Shown here: one piece after another, positions 23,522-36,986 of the stretch | Position numbering within the stretch: the stretch's first letter is position 1 | Layout of the letters: each line of letters begins with the position of its first letter | DNA from: Helopsaltes ochotensis | Lineage: Eukaryota > Chordata > Aves > Passeriformes > Locustellidae | Assembly (NCBI GenBank): GCA_013400155.1 | Contig: VXBM01000002.1 | Span: 2,090,409-2,154,408, forward strand | Direction of reading: 5' to 3' | Length of the DNA stretch: 64,000 nucleotides | Notes under the pieces: model-generated | Seen by the model: the letters and a program-made list of their open reading frames with translations, nothing else | The model's database searches: none | Told to the model about the DNA's origin: nothing | Program-made: the position numbers and the translations under genes

Positions 23522-23664
23522 TTATCTGCGCCCCAGGAAGCCCGGCTGTCTGTTTGCCACACGGGTACAGGAGGCACAGCAGGCTGTTTTGTAGTAAGTG
23601 TACACACAGAGCCGGGCCTGAACCACCACGTTGCAGTTGTAGTATTTATCCTTGCAGTTCTCAT
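23522..23664 (-). CDS. THSD4: THSD4 last coding exon: PLAC domain and stop
   Basis: The acceptor CTCCCCGCAG (complement of 23,665-23,674) leads into a codon split after its first base, giving Asp. The frame continues as ENCKDKYYNCNVVVQARLC and TYYKTACCASCTRVANRQ to a TAA at 23,522-23,524. The Cys pattern (C-x6-C-x9-C-x7-CC-x2-C) is the core of the PLAC domain (protease and lacunin), which closes ADAMTSL and related matrix proteins. The ending GFLGRR is close to the GFLG-type ending I recall for human THSD4. Length and position fit a complete C-terminus, with no frameshift. Confidence 0.97.
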
Positions 23665-24492
23665 CTGCGGGGAGAAAGCGAGAGAGAAGAAACTGAACAA
23701 AACAGTACTAGAGCAAAAAATAACCAATTACCTTCCTTTTACCATGTAAAACCCCTTGGACCTGTGTTTAAACATTCATTGTCAGGTCAAAACAGCCTAT
23801 CTAAGCAAAAAAGTTAGATTATTTAGGATTTCATATAAAGATACATAAAGCATGAAAGAAATGCAGCTGTGCCCATGTTCCCAAGTTTTTAATGTTATCT
23901 TAAAGTATGTTGAATAATTCTCAACTGAAAGCTGTTGGAGACCATTCAGAGTTAAACCTGTCTCTAAATTATTTTATCTTTCTCTTCCCAGCCATTCTCA
24001 TTACTGTAAAAATCAAATCTGTATGAGAGGAATGACTAATTGCAATGCAAATTAAGTGCATCCCTGTATTTACTATATACAAAAGGAAATTGTTTCATTG
24101 CACTTAATACCTTAGTTTAATTTTGTTGGTTCTTATAGAACCTGTTTCCAAATACAGTATATAATGATCCTTTTTTTTGTTTGTTTTAAGTACTCTTCCA
24201 AGAGAAACCTTGGAGAATGCAAAGAGGCTGCAGAAAAACACCCCGTATGAACCATTTTCACAGAAGCAGATCACTCACATGCTCAGCAACTTCAAGAATG
24301 AGCCAGTTTCTTACACATTACAAGGAAAACATTTTTATTGGAAACCTACTTTTAAAGCACAGGAAAGAGCTGTATTTTGTGTAAAAATAAAACTCTGAAC
24401 TCAATAAAGAAAATACGCTATTAAGAGGCATTATGAAATAACCTCCACTAGATGGAGTTCCATAGTTAAAACAGAAGGTTCCTCTGCCTTAC
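23665..24492 (-). other. THSD4: THSD4 intron, 828 bp
   Basis: Bounded by GTAAGG and CCCCGCAG on the minus strand. It is AT-rich and contains no recognised element. Confidence 0.85.
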
Positions 24493-24637
24493 CTATTTCA
24501 GGGACACAATCCTGTGTATTACACGGTTCTTTCTCTTCAGGTTTGAGCTGTGGATCACATTGAGTACTGGCTGCCATGTCATCCGACAGACATCGCACCT
24601 CCCGAACCCGGAATCCTCCTTCACAGGACTTGGAACA
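24493..24637 (-). CDS. THSD4: THSD4 exon: sixth visible TSR, cysteine core
   Basis: The exon runs from TTTCAG|TGTTCC to ATAG|GTAAGG. It encodes CSKSCEGGFRVREVRCLSDD, a variable AASTQCDPQLKPEEKEPC and NTQDCVPEI. This is the cysteine part of the last TSR; its Trp-containing start (WFHTEWST) is in the exon before. Six cysteines fit a group-1 TSR. The O-fucose motif CxxS/TCG is imperfect because the final Gly is Glu (CSKSCE), so POFUT2 modification of this repeat is doubtful. The exon is 145 bp and ends after the first base of a codon, matching the phase of the PLAC exon. Confidence 0.96.
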
Positions 24638-26533
24638 CTGAAACAATGAAGTTGAAGTTCATGCAGACCATAGCAGATGTGTAATTACAGAAGGTAAACA
24701 AGGGAACCTTGATGCCAGACCCAGGCATCGCTGCAGCCTTCACCCTACTGGTTTTTATTTTCTACCTACAAAGTACAAAGCCCTCAATAAACAGGTAAAA
24801 ATTTGTTACAGATTCCCAAACATTTTTGACCAAAGGAGCAACAACTGGACAAATAAACACAGTGGATGCTGTGCAACTGAAATCAAGCTAGAACAGTTCC
24901 CTTTCTGAATTTATTACTTAGCATCTGCTTCTTTAATTAGTCTGGCCGTTCTCAGCTCATTTAGATGTATCTCCCAAATCTACTCTTTCCACAGTGTTCA
25001 TATTTCCTGCTTTAAGAACTTAACTGCACTGAACTTTAGTACTTGACTGCCCTGCTCTACACTGTCCCTTCTGCCGTTTATATATAAGCAGGAATAATTT
25101 TAATTACCTCTTCTTTTTCTAGCACTCCATTATTTTTCACTTCTTGCACCACAGTGATTTACTAAGTACTGTAAGTTTCTTTGAATTTCTAAAGGAAGTA
25201 TTTCTGGGCTCCTTCAGGGTCTGTTATGAAGCCAGAGACTTTTCTACTTGCTTGTTATGGTACTTTTAAAGCCAATTATTACACATTTCTGCCCATACTG
25301 AAGCAAATCCCCACTGGCCAAGGATTTTGCCTGAGTGAGGTCTTTGAGATTTGGCTCGCTGTCCAGTTTGACCTAATGCTCAAAAACTTAATTAAACCCG
25401 GGTCATTTATGATCAAAACCTTAACAGCCCAAAACTAGTAAAAATGTTTCCTTTCTGACTGTTTTGGCACAATTATTTCTTTTCCTAACATTGCGTAAAC
25501 AACTTATCATGATCATAAAATCATATATAGTAAAAAACTAACTGAAGTAGTCTCAATATTACATTTTTTTTAACTGCTTTTTTATCATTAAGTACAACCT
25601 TTACCCACATTTGAAAGGGCAGTCATGTGCAAGAGTAACAGAACATGGTTTTTTCTACAGTTACTCCTGTTACATGCCTGTTCAGAATACTGTAATTATT
25701 CCACATCCAGCCATAAGGACTTCAGGTCTGCAGAGATCTTAAGCACGTAGAATGGAACCAAGAATCACATCACACTTCACACAAACCATTCTGAGCTGCA
25801 TCTACATTGCAGAGCTGCCACTGGCAATCTGACCTACAGCTCAACAAAGCTGCTGCATTCGATACGATGTCGTCTCCTTCTAAGATGACAATGGGCCTTC
25901 TGATTTTCATTTAGTACTAAAATGTTCAGGGGTTTTTTTTGGTAAAAAACAATGAAGTAGGTTTAGAGATAGGGAATTATGGAAAGATAGATGAAACTGA
26001 AGCATTTTGTGGCACAGTGGTGAATGTGGTGAATGTAGCTGGTCCACTTCCAGGGGAAACTGAAGATACATGAAGTTGTACAATACATTTTCTCTCAGTG
26101 AAGTTCTAAGTATTACAGTGAAGAGTTTACAGTAAAATATTATGGTAAAACAGACTCTAAAAAATGAATAAATCCCTCATTCTTTATTAAATACTCCTTA
26201 ATTTTAATGAAACTAGAGATCTGAAAGGAACTTTGAAGTGTACCACGCTGTCTCATTCTAAGGGCCAAACTAACTTTGTAAAACAGGAAGATTCTATGAA
26301 GAAGACATCAATGATAAAAAGACAACCGTGCAGTGTCTCTTTCTGGTCAAGATATTCCTGAATTTTCTATGTTCCACCAGGAAAAGAGTATGTTTTCTTT
26401 TTATTGTCATTCCTGAGCAAAATTAAATCACTTTCATGATGGGTGGTTGCATGCAAATAGTGTTCTCTTTCAATCTAAACAGAAAAAGATGTATCAAACA
26501 AAGTACAGATACAGGAAAACATGATAGACTTAC
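24638..26533 (-). other. THSD4: THSD4 intron, 1,896 bp
   Basis: Donor ACA|GTAAGT at 26,533 and acceptor TTTCAG at 24,638. No gene or recognised repeat inside. Confidence 0.85.
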
Positions 26534-26713
26534 TGTGCTCCATTCTGTATGAAACCACTTAGATCCACATGGCTTGAGGTAGCAGGACTGCTGGCTGGGA
26601 GGTTTTTCCAAATATGAACATTCATAGGGGTTCAAAACATCAAAATTACCTTCAGTTTTCCTAACACAAATCACTTCTCTCTGCTGAGTTCCACTACCAC
26701 ATTCAGTAGAGCA
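26534..26713 (-). CDS. THSD4: THSD4 exon: fifth visible TSR core and start of the sixth
   Basis: The exon has 180 bp, 60 codons in phase 0. It begins CSTECGSGTQQREVICVRK, continues through ECSYLEKPPSQQSCYLKPCG, and ends KWFHTEWST before the donor GTAAGT. It thus carries the cysteines of one TSR and the tryptophan strand of the next, a split repeated through this gene. Residue content is close to the human protein as I recall it. The sequence CSTECG lacks Ser or Thr at the O-fucosylation position. The acceptor is preceded by an unusual uninterrupted T14 tract (A14 on the plus strand at 26,726-26,739). Confidence 0.96.
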
Positions 26714-28799
26714 CTGTATCACAGAAAAAAAAAAAAAAATGGGAAAAATCTGTTACTCTTCTCATGTCCTTCGACTTCTTTACACAGCAACCTTTCTCCA
26801 CATCCCATGGTACCACCAACTTAAAACATATTTCTAATTATCTTCATGAAGCAGACATATGACTCTAAGTGCACTTTTGGAAAAATCTCAAAGTGTAGTT
26901 TTACCTGTAGCTACAAAAAGAAACTGGTATTTGTTTTTCTAATCAAAAGAGAAGCATAACTCACTTTCTCTATAAACAGTGTTACTGTTTCTTGCTGAAG
27001 CAAGATCGTATGTGCTGCACTGAACTTCAGAGGGTTATAAAGTTAGGGCACAGTTTTGCAGCTTTACAAAGCCTCACATTCTGTGCTGTTTTTAGAAAAT
27101 GTCTTGATCTGCCAGGGTGTTACTTTCATGTTTGCAAGTATCTATGTGATGTAGGGTAGGTTCCAGTTCTGAAAAGCTAATTTGACTCACTTGGATTCCT
27201 ACTGCCCATTTAAAGGTTAAGTACACACACAATACTGTTTCTGGCATTTGTAAAAAGGTTTTTAGAAGATGATTACAGCAGCATATTGGTTTCTATGCTG
27301 CATAAAGGACTATGATTTTCAGAAGGCTTTTTCCAGCGTAAACCAATGAAATGTTCCTAATGCTGGAGATTTTCTTTATATTTTTTGGTAGAATTTACAA
27401 TCCCTTTACCAGACTCCCACAAAACTCTTGAGCTGAATGAAGAACCTTGAGATAAATGCACTCGAATAAATTCTACAGGAAGTACAGTAACTGCACATTC
27501 TTTAACACAAAACATCTCTTTTAATGGTTCCTCCTAAAGGCACCATCTGAAGACCCCACCTTAGCTCTGGCAGAGGAAGGCCAGCCCTCAGTGCTCTCTC
27601 CTGCTCTGCCCTACCCTCTGCTCTCATTTTGCTATCGAATGCCAGACAGACCAGCCAGGACTTGGTTGGTAGAACTGATGTTGTCAGACACAGCTTTCAG
27701 ATGAGTAAAGACTTTGTACCCTCGTGTGCATCAAACAATTCAATTCCATGCAAAGAAAGAAGGTGAATGAAGAGAACAGTCAGGATGTTCTGACTGACCA
27801 CCTCTCCAGCACAGCAAAAATGGATTCAGAGTTCCTATTCACTGTCTGGAGCAGTCTGAGGAACAAGGACTGGATTTCATCTGTTATTAGATCTGCAGAT
27901 AAAGATTTTTAAAATCTGAATTTGTTATTATTGTTATACATATCCTTATACACAATAATTACTACTTACACTTGAAAGCATTAGCATAGTAGTAGGCCTA
28001 TAACCTCACCCTCCGCTGCACCAGTTTAATTTCCAGCTCCTTATTTCCTGGAAGGACTGTGGGATCTGCAGTGCAGGGAGTTAACAGCACAACTCCACCA
28101 AGTGCTGGCACCAGCAGTCCCAAAGGCTCTCCGGGCTATGCCAGAGGGACATAAATACCTGGCCATGAGTTAACAGCTTCTGCAATGCCTCCGTGCCTGA
28201 CAGCAGAAATGTGCATTCGGAACAAGAAGGGCTACTAGATGTGGATGAAGGGAAGAATTTACTTTGAGGAAAGAGCATCAGTACAGAGACTACTAACCAA
28301 CATTTGTTCTTTTGCCTATTGTAATGACGTTCAATACAACAAAGCTAACTTTTGGATTTAGCCATAGCTTTTTGCCTTCTTTAGTTTTTGGAAATTTTAT
28401 ACACATGCATCTGCATAGGTATGTATCTCCTTGCATTTACGCATGATCACAAAGGCTCTACTTTAAGAACTGCAAATCCATCGCTTTAGTGTTTACATGA
28501 ACATGCTGAACAGCATTCAGTCACCATTCATTTCATAAATACATTGGGTCAGTACATGAAAAGTAAAAAATGAAGATAAGAGAGGAGAAGAAGAACAAAA
28601 TCTTTCTTTTTCATTCAAGTAAAAAAGTCCAGCAGAAGTTGAAAAGTATTGAACATCAACTCAGTAAAAAATACCAAAATACTCTAGAGAGATGAAGAAA
28701 TACCTTATGGCACACATCTTTATTGCCTCAAAATACAAGTTTAAAAGTAAAATATCACTAGAAAAGCGACAGATACGTTAGATTTGGTGCTCAGCTTAC
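26714..28799 (-). other. THSD4: THSD4 intron, 2,086 bp
   Basis: Donor CAG|GTAAGC and acceptor GATACAG. A few chance open frames are present. No repeat family was recognised. Confidence 0.85.
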
Positions 28800-28973
28800 C
28801 TGTGTCCAGCCCCCAGCAAACCACTCCACTTTCCCAGCGCAGGGCCCGTTATTGCAGGGAGTTGTTTCCGAGGGTCTGTTGTTGCCGCAGCCCTCCAGAG
28901 GCAAGCTGCTGACGTGGTTGGTCATGCAGACCACGGAGCGCGTGCGGATCCCGTCCCCGCACTCCGCCGAGCA
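28800..28973 (-). CDS. THSD4: THSD4 exon: fourth visible TSR core and start of the fifth
   Basis: The exon has 174 bp, 58 codons in phase 0, starting after CGCTGCAG. It encodes CSAECGDGIRTRSVVCMTNH, then VSSLPLEGCGNNRPSETTPC, then NNGPCAGKVEWFAGGWTQ up to the donor CAG|GTAAGC. The stretch CMTNHVSSLPLEGCGNNRP is characteristic of THSD4. WFAGGWTQ opens the next TSR. The exon is locally GC-rich with several CpG (28,930-28,980), unlike its AT-rich introns. CSAECG does not fit the O-fucose consensus. Confidence 0.97.
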
Positions 28974-31900
28974 CTGCAGCGAGGGACACAACACGGTCAC
29001 TGTGAGCCCTCCAGGCTGCACAGGCAATGACAAGTGACAGGCATGGAAGTTCATTCATTTACTCAAAGTCAATGGTTTTTACTTGTAATTCAGCTCTAGA
29101 AAATTGTCCTACAGTTTTGTATGTCTGAAAACACTACAAGTAGCACCTGTCTTTACAGTCAAAAATGAAAGGGTAAGCTAAGAAAGAAATCTCTTGGTTT
29201 ACAGCTTTTTGTTAGCTTTCTTACTTTTCCTTTCTTCTCCCTGTCCATAAATTCTTCTGGTTTTCATTTTATTCATCTCTTTTCACACTAATTAGTAGCT
29301 TTGAGAATGGATAATTGTTGCCCTGATTCTTGCAGCCTTTCTGATGTTGTTCACAGTTTCTTGATGTTTTCATAGTTCTCAGTTCTTTCTCACACGAATG
29401 TTATCAACAGATAACAATGTTTTGAAAAAGACAAAGATCTTGACATACTTTCCTTGGGGGAAGGAATAATTGATAGACTGTTAGTTTGACCAGTGTGATT
29501 GGAGAGGTGGCAACACTCTCCTCCAATCCATGGTCGGGATGGAAAGATTATATAAATGGAGTCAAAATAAAGAACGCTCTCCTTCTTCGTTCACTTTGCA
29601 CAAGGGGAGTTCGTATGTTCTTTCAGTGCTCAACAATGACAGCTAATTTCAATAAAAGGCTTTTCAGACAGCAGTCCTATTTCAGCCTTTGTTTTGCTCT
29701 CCCAGTTTCTCCTCCAAGCATTCAAGCTGTCAGCCAGGTGGATCTTACACTGACTGAAAGGACAAGGGTAGGGAGACTCTGAGGGCTGTGGCACGGGGAG
29801 TAAAGTGACTGCACAGCACATCCTGGAACTTTTCCATATAACAAACTGACAGAGTCTGACAGCACAGTAAAGCAGAAAAATATAAATTCTTTTGACAGGT
29901 CATGTCAAAAGATTCAGGTAAGCCTTCAGTAAATAACAGTAAATACCAGGAGTTATTGCCCTGCCCGTTTCAACTGTAGGTTTTAAATTGGTTTTAGAAG
30001 AGGTGGCCATAGAAGCTTATGTCCATTCAATGTTGCTTTTTAATGATAAGACTTTCCAGTAACTAATGCTCACCAGTCGCAAAGTTACACTGTTAAATTC
30101 TGAAAGCTCTTACTAAACAGTGATATGCAGATTTTTATGTCATCCATTCAGAGACAGTGTGCATGTCATTAACAAATCACAGGATAAATTCCATTTATGT
30201 CCTGAGAGTTTGCTCTTTCATCTACTGAAGCAGGAAAGTCTCTGGTATTTCACTGTCCTAAGCAGCATCAAACTACTGATATTTAAAAAACAGAAACATG
30301 CCAAGGAAATAAAGTCTCATATTTCGCTGCTCCTTTTTTGCTTAATTATTTCTTGATCTCCCCTTTGGTTTTCTGTTAAAATGCATTTGGCATTCTGTGT
30401 CTAGACCATTAACATTAAAGAAAAACCTATGTGCAGCTCACTGAAAGACATGTACATAATGGAATTTAAACAAAGCAATTATATTACACATGCAAAGAAA
30501 CCCACAAATAAATATGCAATACATGAGAGAAAGAGATGCATTTGATTGCTATTTCAGATTTTATTTTTAACATACAATGTAATTAGGAGAAAGTGTGTAT
30601 TGCTGCCACAATGAGCACTACATTCCTTGCAGATGAATAGAACTCTTCATTAGAACATTTTAAAAATTTTATTGACTGAGTCAAAACACTGGTAATGAGA
30701 CACAAAGTTGACCATTAACTTGATTTAGGTGCCATTGGTGACAGTGCCAGGGTTCACCTCCAATAGTTAACTGCAGATCAGCAGATGCCACGACAACACC
30801 TCTATTGACAACAAGACCAACCAATAGAGTCACTCATCTTCTGGAGTGAGACCAGCGACTGAAAACGCGACTGGTTGCAAAGTGCTTTTTACTCACTTGC
30901 ACAGAGGAACACTGGTTACTTGTGTGAAACGTGGTCATGTTACACTTAGTTCACAGATACAGAATAGAAAACCACTTTTCCTATCAGCAAGTTGATTTCT
31001 TTCACAAGATGCTCAAATAGAATAGCAAAGCTTTACTGAAATGGAATACCTAAAAACCTGAAGAAGTGATTCAACTCTTTAGAAGCAATTTTTCTAACAA
31101 AGTACAATTTTGGAAAAAAAAATCTGCAAGATCAAGTAATTAAGCATCTCTCAAATGATGCCTGGAAGTAACATAATGAACCTTTTCTGCTGGTGATAGG
31201 CAACGATTTTCCACCTTCAAGCAGATATGTAAAATAGATTTACCTCCTCAGCAAACCAATTTCATGGCTAAGGAGGCCTTTTCAAGCCTAACTGGCAAAC
31301 TCTTGAAAATGCAAGAATAATGTAAATTGTGCTAGTGGTGAACATTTTCCTGTTAATATAAACTACCAGTAAACTACACCCATTTCAGACAGGCCACTCC
31401 CAGGTGAGCTGAGCCCCACACCGTGGCTCCCACTCAAACCTACTGTGCGGGAATCAGTTCTGTGGCTGTTCCCATTCCAAGTGTGTTCAATTACATTAAG
31501 AAGAGAGAACTTATGCAGATACTCTTCAAATACTTTTCTTATTGCTAACTAATTTTCATTTGACAATCTAGTTTGCTTTTCTGCTTTGCAAACCAGAGCT
31601 GGGAACAAATTTAGTCTGTAAAGTCATCCAGAAAATCTCCCTAGTCTTATGTTTTAAATGATTATGTTATGAACTAGGCTTGCATATCAAATAACAGAGG
31701 AAATACCAAACGGGAAGGTATAGGGTTGTTCCACTCTCTGCTGCAAGATTTTACTACAGATTAACTACCCTCTAAGGATTTACAAAGCAAACTTAAACCT
31801 GAGTGTTTCGCATTATGTGTTTGTTTTTTCATGTTTTTATCTCCTTTTCAGCAAAAATCTTCTCTGCGAAAATCACGGATTTGAAAGACCAAGGCAGGGA

Positions 31901-32989
31901 GTAGGGAGCTGGAAAACTAATCTTCTCCCCTTGGTTTTCACAACTGACACACCCATTACTTTCAATTTGGTGCCATTGATTTGTTGCATTAATATAGTAA
32001 CTGCCATAACCTAACATTGTGAAACATGAGGAACTTTCACAAGCTGCAACTTTATTCTGGTCCTATTATTAAAGATATTTTGTTTCACAGTCTTGCTTTA
32101 ATTGGCACAAATTCCTCAGAAACCTCCGTCTGTGTTTTAAGGAGTCTGCCATTTTTCCTCTTCCTGAGGTCCTTCCCTCTTGAGTTCAATTTCAGAAGCT
32201 TTCCATACCCATTAAAAACTAAAAATAAAACCCCTCATTCAGGGCTCTGATAGTTGTCGGAAAACAACTGAGCAGCAGTCCAGGAAAATAAGGCAAGTTC
32301 CTGCAAACTTGGAAAACTGTGAGTGGAAGCCTGAATTTTTGTCACAGCTACAAGACAAGGGTGGAGAAAAAAAATACCCTTTAGCAGTGCCAGTTCCCCT
32401 TCCGTAACGTGCCAGCCCTCCTCATTACCCTCCAATGGGGCAGCCGACCACAGGAACGGGGCAGCATGAAATGTCCTGAGCCTCCAGAGAGCTTTCACAC
32501 TTCTCTCAATATCATTGCTAGCCTTAATTACATTTTTAAATAACAATCAATTGAGTTTGAGTAAAACAACCTCATTTGTGCAGGATTTCTGTCTACCACA
32601 CTTTTAACTTTCATCACCTTAATTATTTCCCACAAATGGTAAAGACTTTTCTCAGTCATCCTCCTGATGTTACTGAAAAAAAGCAATCTATGTTTCAAAT
32701 ACATTTATAAAACTCCTTAGCATTATTTGACCTACTCTGAGAAAATTCATTTCAGAAGGGATTATAGACAGATTATGTAACCCTTGTTTTTCCAATAATA
32801 TGCTCAGAATTGTATTTCAGAAGATCACTTCTGCTACAGCTCCAAGACTGGGGCAGATTTTAAATGGACATAAAGGCATTGAGAGCTGCCTTGATTTCTT
32901 AAAAAAGAAAAAAAAATTAAAAGGGACAGTAGGAAGAAGTATCTTTTTGCACTGTGAAAACATTTTCTGATATCTAAATTGTTTCCCTT

Positions 32990-33530
32990 TAGAGTCCACC
33001 TATGCATACAGCAGGTGCTGCATCAGTCCAGCAGTTCCACGGCATCCTTCCAAGGTCACAACACCAATGCCCTCTCAAGGAATTGCCAGCAGGGAAGAGA
33101 TTTCTTCACTGCTCTGTCTCTCCCCATGGCCCCCTGGCCTGGAGAGCTGCCAGCCCTGCTCAGGCCCGAGTGCACCAGCACATTGCCCAGCCTCACTGGC
33201 CCCAGGCAGCCCCTGCTCATGGCCCAGCTCTCCTTTAGCCTCGGCCCTGCCCCATCAGTCCTTGCCCAGGCTTCCTCACATCCCTCCCCCCTGGACTCAC
33301 TCTGCCGCTCAACCCCGGCCCTGCCTCATTCCCCAGGGTCTCTGGGCTGTGTCTGACTCTGGGTTCTGACCCTGCATGGACGTCTGAGCTTGACCTTGCA
33401 CCTCCTCCTCACTGGGAACTTCCCTGACAACCTGGGCTCTGCTTGGGCCCTCTCTGCCACCCCCCTGCGGCACGGCCACAGGTAAAGCCAGGCAGGCTTT
33501 AGGGGCTAACTGGGACAAAGCAGGGCCAGG
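32990..33530. other. GC-rich island inside a THSD4 intron
   Basis: Cytosine-rich on the plus strand, with overlapping frames open in several phases (Pro, Ser and Ala rich) and words such as CTCACTGGCCCCAGGCAGCC. The composition differs sharply from the surrounding intron. It is most likely an old insertion of a GC-rich repeat or segment, since no splice-bounded exon, start context or protein family is apparent. An AAGGTAAAGCC-like donor at 33,480 is isolated. Confidence 0.35.
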
Positions 33531-36500
33531 TCTAGAGAAGGAAACACAAATCTCTGTAGACCTTGGTCACCCTTCTATCAAACTCGCCTGCCTGTATGTT
33601 TTATTGCAAATTATGAAGTCAATTACATATTTACACATAAAGAATGCAAACTTTTTATTTCCATATGAATCCCACATGAAATCAATGAAAAAGGGTATTG
33701 TCGTTGTCATTTTATACTAAAACTAATAAACAGTGATAATAAAAAGTAATGAACTCTTGCACAAGCTTAATGGTGATTTTTCCCCCCCCCCCAAGATTCA
33801 GGAGATTTTAAGTGAAGTATCCAGATTTAAATAAAAAGCAGTGAAAGAAGAGTGTAAGCTATAATATTCATTGGTAGTTCCACATTTGACTGGTCAACAA
33901 ACCCTCTTGAACATTTCAGGAAATGTTTATAACTGAGAGGAAGAATGCATTGATTTTTATGAAGTTGTCCTTTTACTACAGTTCTCTTGCAGAAGATTAT
34001 TACAGAAGCATTGCTGTTACTCCTTTTAATGAAGAGTGAAATCCAGAGCATGTGTTTGGTTTGTTTTGATTATGTTCCCTGATGTGCGGCATTTTTTCTT
34101 TCTTCCCAAGATTTTATTTTGGCCGCAGAATCTCATTAACATCTAAGAATTGTTTGTATTTTGGCTTCTTTTCTAAATAGGCTCTAAACATAAAATGAGA
34201 AACAAATGAACAGAGGAGACAGCAATGAGGAATAAACAAAATGCAGGAGGGGAATGCTCCAGTTAGCTGGCAGGAAATATTGGTGAGTCTCCCATCGCTG
34301 TAAATCAGAACGCAGTTTCCCGCTCCTGACCCACAGGAGAAATAAACTTTCCAGCAATTAGAGCTGTCGAAGAATCAGTCATGTGAAATGTTTGCAAGAA
34401 TCTCATCTGCTCCCATCAATCCCATTTTGTTGCTAAGTTCACTAAGGTTCACCAGATTTACTCTACTGATTAATGGATGCTGTTTGGTGGAACTCTGCTG
34501 CTTTAATGCAGTACGACATCTTTAGAGAATTATGAGACAGGAAGCAATCTTTCTACAAATGCACCAAAAAATATCACAAAAGTTTGTCCAGACTGTCTAT
34601 AGGCAAAAGAGGTTAAAGATCATATAAAAGTCAAAGCCATGAAACTTAAGTTAATTGTCTTATTTATGCTCAGGATAGAGCAAGAAATGCAAAGACAGGC
34701 ACAGACAAAGTAAGACCAACCAGTCTCACTTCGCTACTACAGACTTTTAACCTGTAATCTGTTCCATTGAAATGGGTAAAAATTTCTGCTTCTCTCAAGA
34801 CTGAGCCTTGAGCCTATATCAATAGATGGTGTTTAGACCAACTTCCCATACAAGGAACAAGAGTATATACTTTTCAGAAAAGAAGTGTTTGTTTCCCAGG
34901 GATGAACTGCTTTCCCTCCTTCCTTTCCAGAGTGCACATGGTGGCCCACATTTCATAAGCTTTGCAGGTAAAAGTGTTTGTGTAACATAAACTCAATGCA
35001 CTCTGACAGCTGTTAATCAAAATACCACAAATCAAGAACAGCACTGTCTTAGGAACATGAAGGGGGTTTTAATTACATATATAAAAATTCAGTGAGTGCA
35101 GAAACCAACACCAAGGAGGTCAATGCCATGGGGCGAAACAGGTGGCCCATAAAATATATCGTGGGAAAACAAGACTGGAGAGCATGGCAAGAAGGCAGCC
35201 AAGTGTTATTTACAGGGTAAAGCAACCCACAGCCCACCCTGGGAAGGAAACACAACTCCTACACACAGATTTGTATGTGCTCTACAGATTTTTTAAGTGC
35301 ACATATGTAATATTGCTGAAGTCACATTTAGGGAAAAGTAATGAAATAATCATCTAGTTCAGAACCACAGAAACAATTAATGACAGTATAGGTAACTAGT
35401 GTGATTTCTGCATCAATTAAAACTTTGCATGGTCTCAGTAAAATAAGAAAACACAAAATCTTTTCACCATTCCTAAATTCAACCATGTTCTTTTCTTAAA
35501 ACAGTTTTTAAGAATACCTATGTCAAATTCTACACAAATATGTACCAGTTATCAAATCCTGAAACTGAACATTTGCTGCCACCAAAGACAACTGTCATTT
35601 TTATGTTGCTGTGTTTTTCTCTTGATGTTTTGCTAGTTAACCAAGGGTATATTGTAATGGCCCATGCATCCCATCAATCCAGACAGGGAAGTCTGATCTA
35701 TCCCTTGCTGAAAGAGGAAGTACATGCCTAACCAATCTCTGACAGGCTTCTGGAAATCTCTACTTGCTGCATGTGCAACTGTACACATGAAGTGTTTGCA
35801 AAGTGGGTTCAGAAAAGGCCTTCTCTTCCAGCTGTAACTAAGTTTGACCTCAACCATTTCAAAGTTCCAAAAGTTATGATAAGTTCTTTTACCTCTTATT
35901 TCTAGGCACGGCTGAAATGTCAAAATACAATGGGAAAGACTGTTCTGTGGTATTTCCAGCTGGGACTTGAAGTAGGCATGTAATAAATCTCACAAAGAAG
36001 GTCTGTTCTTGTGAGATTTCCACCACAGTTTTGCAGACTCAAGAGGTTTGAACAAGCTTTTTTAAAGCATTTGAACTTTTGGCTGCTTATCTGAACCACT
36101 TGTGGCTGCCCATCGCTGATCTATGCTTATTGCTGAAGTGTGGCTTGGCTTCAAGTACTTCTTAAGGAATTGTTTGGGGAAATGACACATGCAAAGCCTA
36201 TACATCTGGGAATGACCATTTCTATTCCATGACAGAATTCTTCTCTTGTCTTTCAACAGAAACACGCTCCTCTACAAAGAAAGAGAAATTTCTGCTCCTG
36301 AGACGCAGCACTTTCAAGGCACAGGAAGACAGCTGATGGCCAACAGCCTGACTTTGCAAAGCTGCTCACTGCCCTGGAATCACTGCCCCTGAGCATCTCA
36401 ACGTCCGAGTTATGAGGTATGTGTGAATCTGCATGTTCCACCTCAAATCTGCTTTTTTCCTGAAATAAGCTGTTTCTTACATCCTCTTTGTGAATCAAAC

Positions 36501-36941
36501 TCCAAACCCAAACTCCTGGCAGAAGTCATGGTGAATAATGCCAACTACAGTAGCAAGCATTTGGAAGAAATTAATCTGTACACTTATATAAACTGAGAAG
36601 GTAACAAAATCCATTCTTTACTCTCCAGCCCTAAAAAGTCTGTGGTAAGAAAAAAACTCCAACATTTTCCACATTACCTGCTTCACTTCTACGTCTCATT
36701 TAACACGTATAAATAAGCATAATAACATTCTACAGTTATAACCTTCAGCTCAAAAGCTGCTTTTAATTCTGCAGAGGACTAAATATCAGTGTAGAATAAT
36801 GAAGAGAATGGTGCTAGGGATTTCACTGCAATGTCTGTGCTTTATGTGGTGGAACTGCACTGGGTGATAGCAGTTGGGCCAAATGATGTCTTTTAGGGTA
36901 GAATGGATTTAACAGCATTGTACAAAGAACAGATCTATAAT

Positions 36942-36986
36942 AAAAAAGAAAAAAAAGAAAAAAAAAAGGCAGGGAAAAAAAAAAAA
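36942..36986. repeat. A-rich low-complexity tract
   Basis: A runs interrupted by single G and one GGCAGGG. Simple sequence with no function inferred. Confidence 0.85.
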
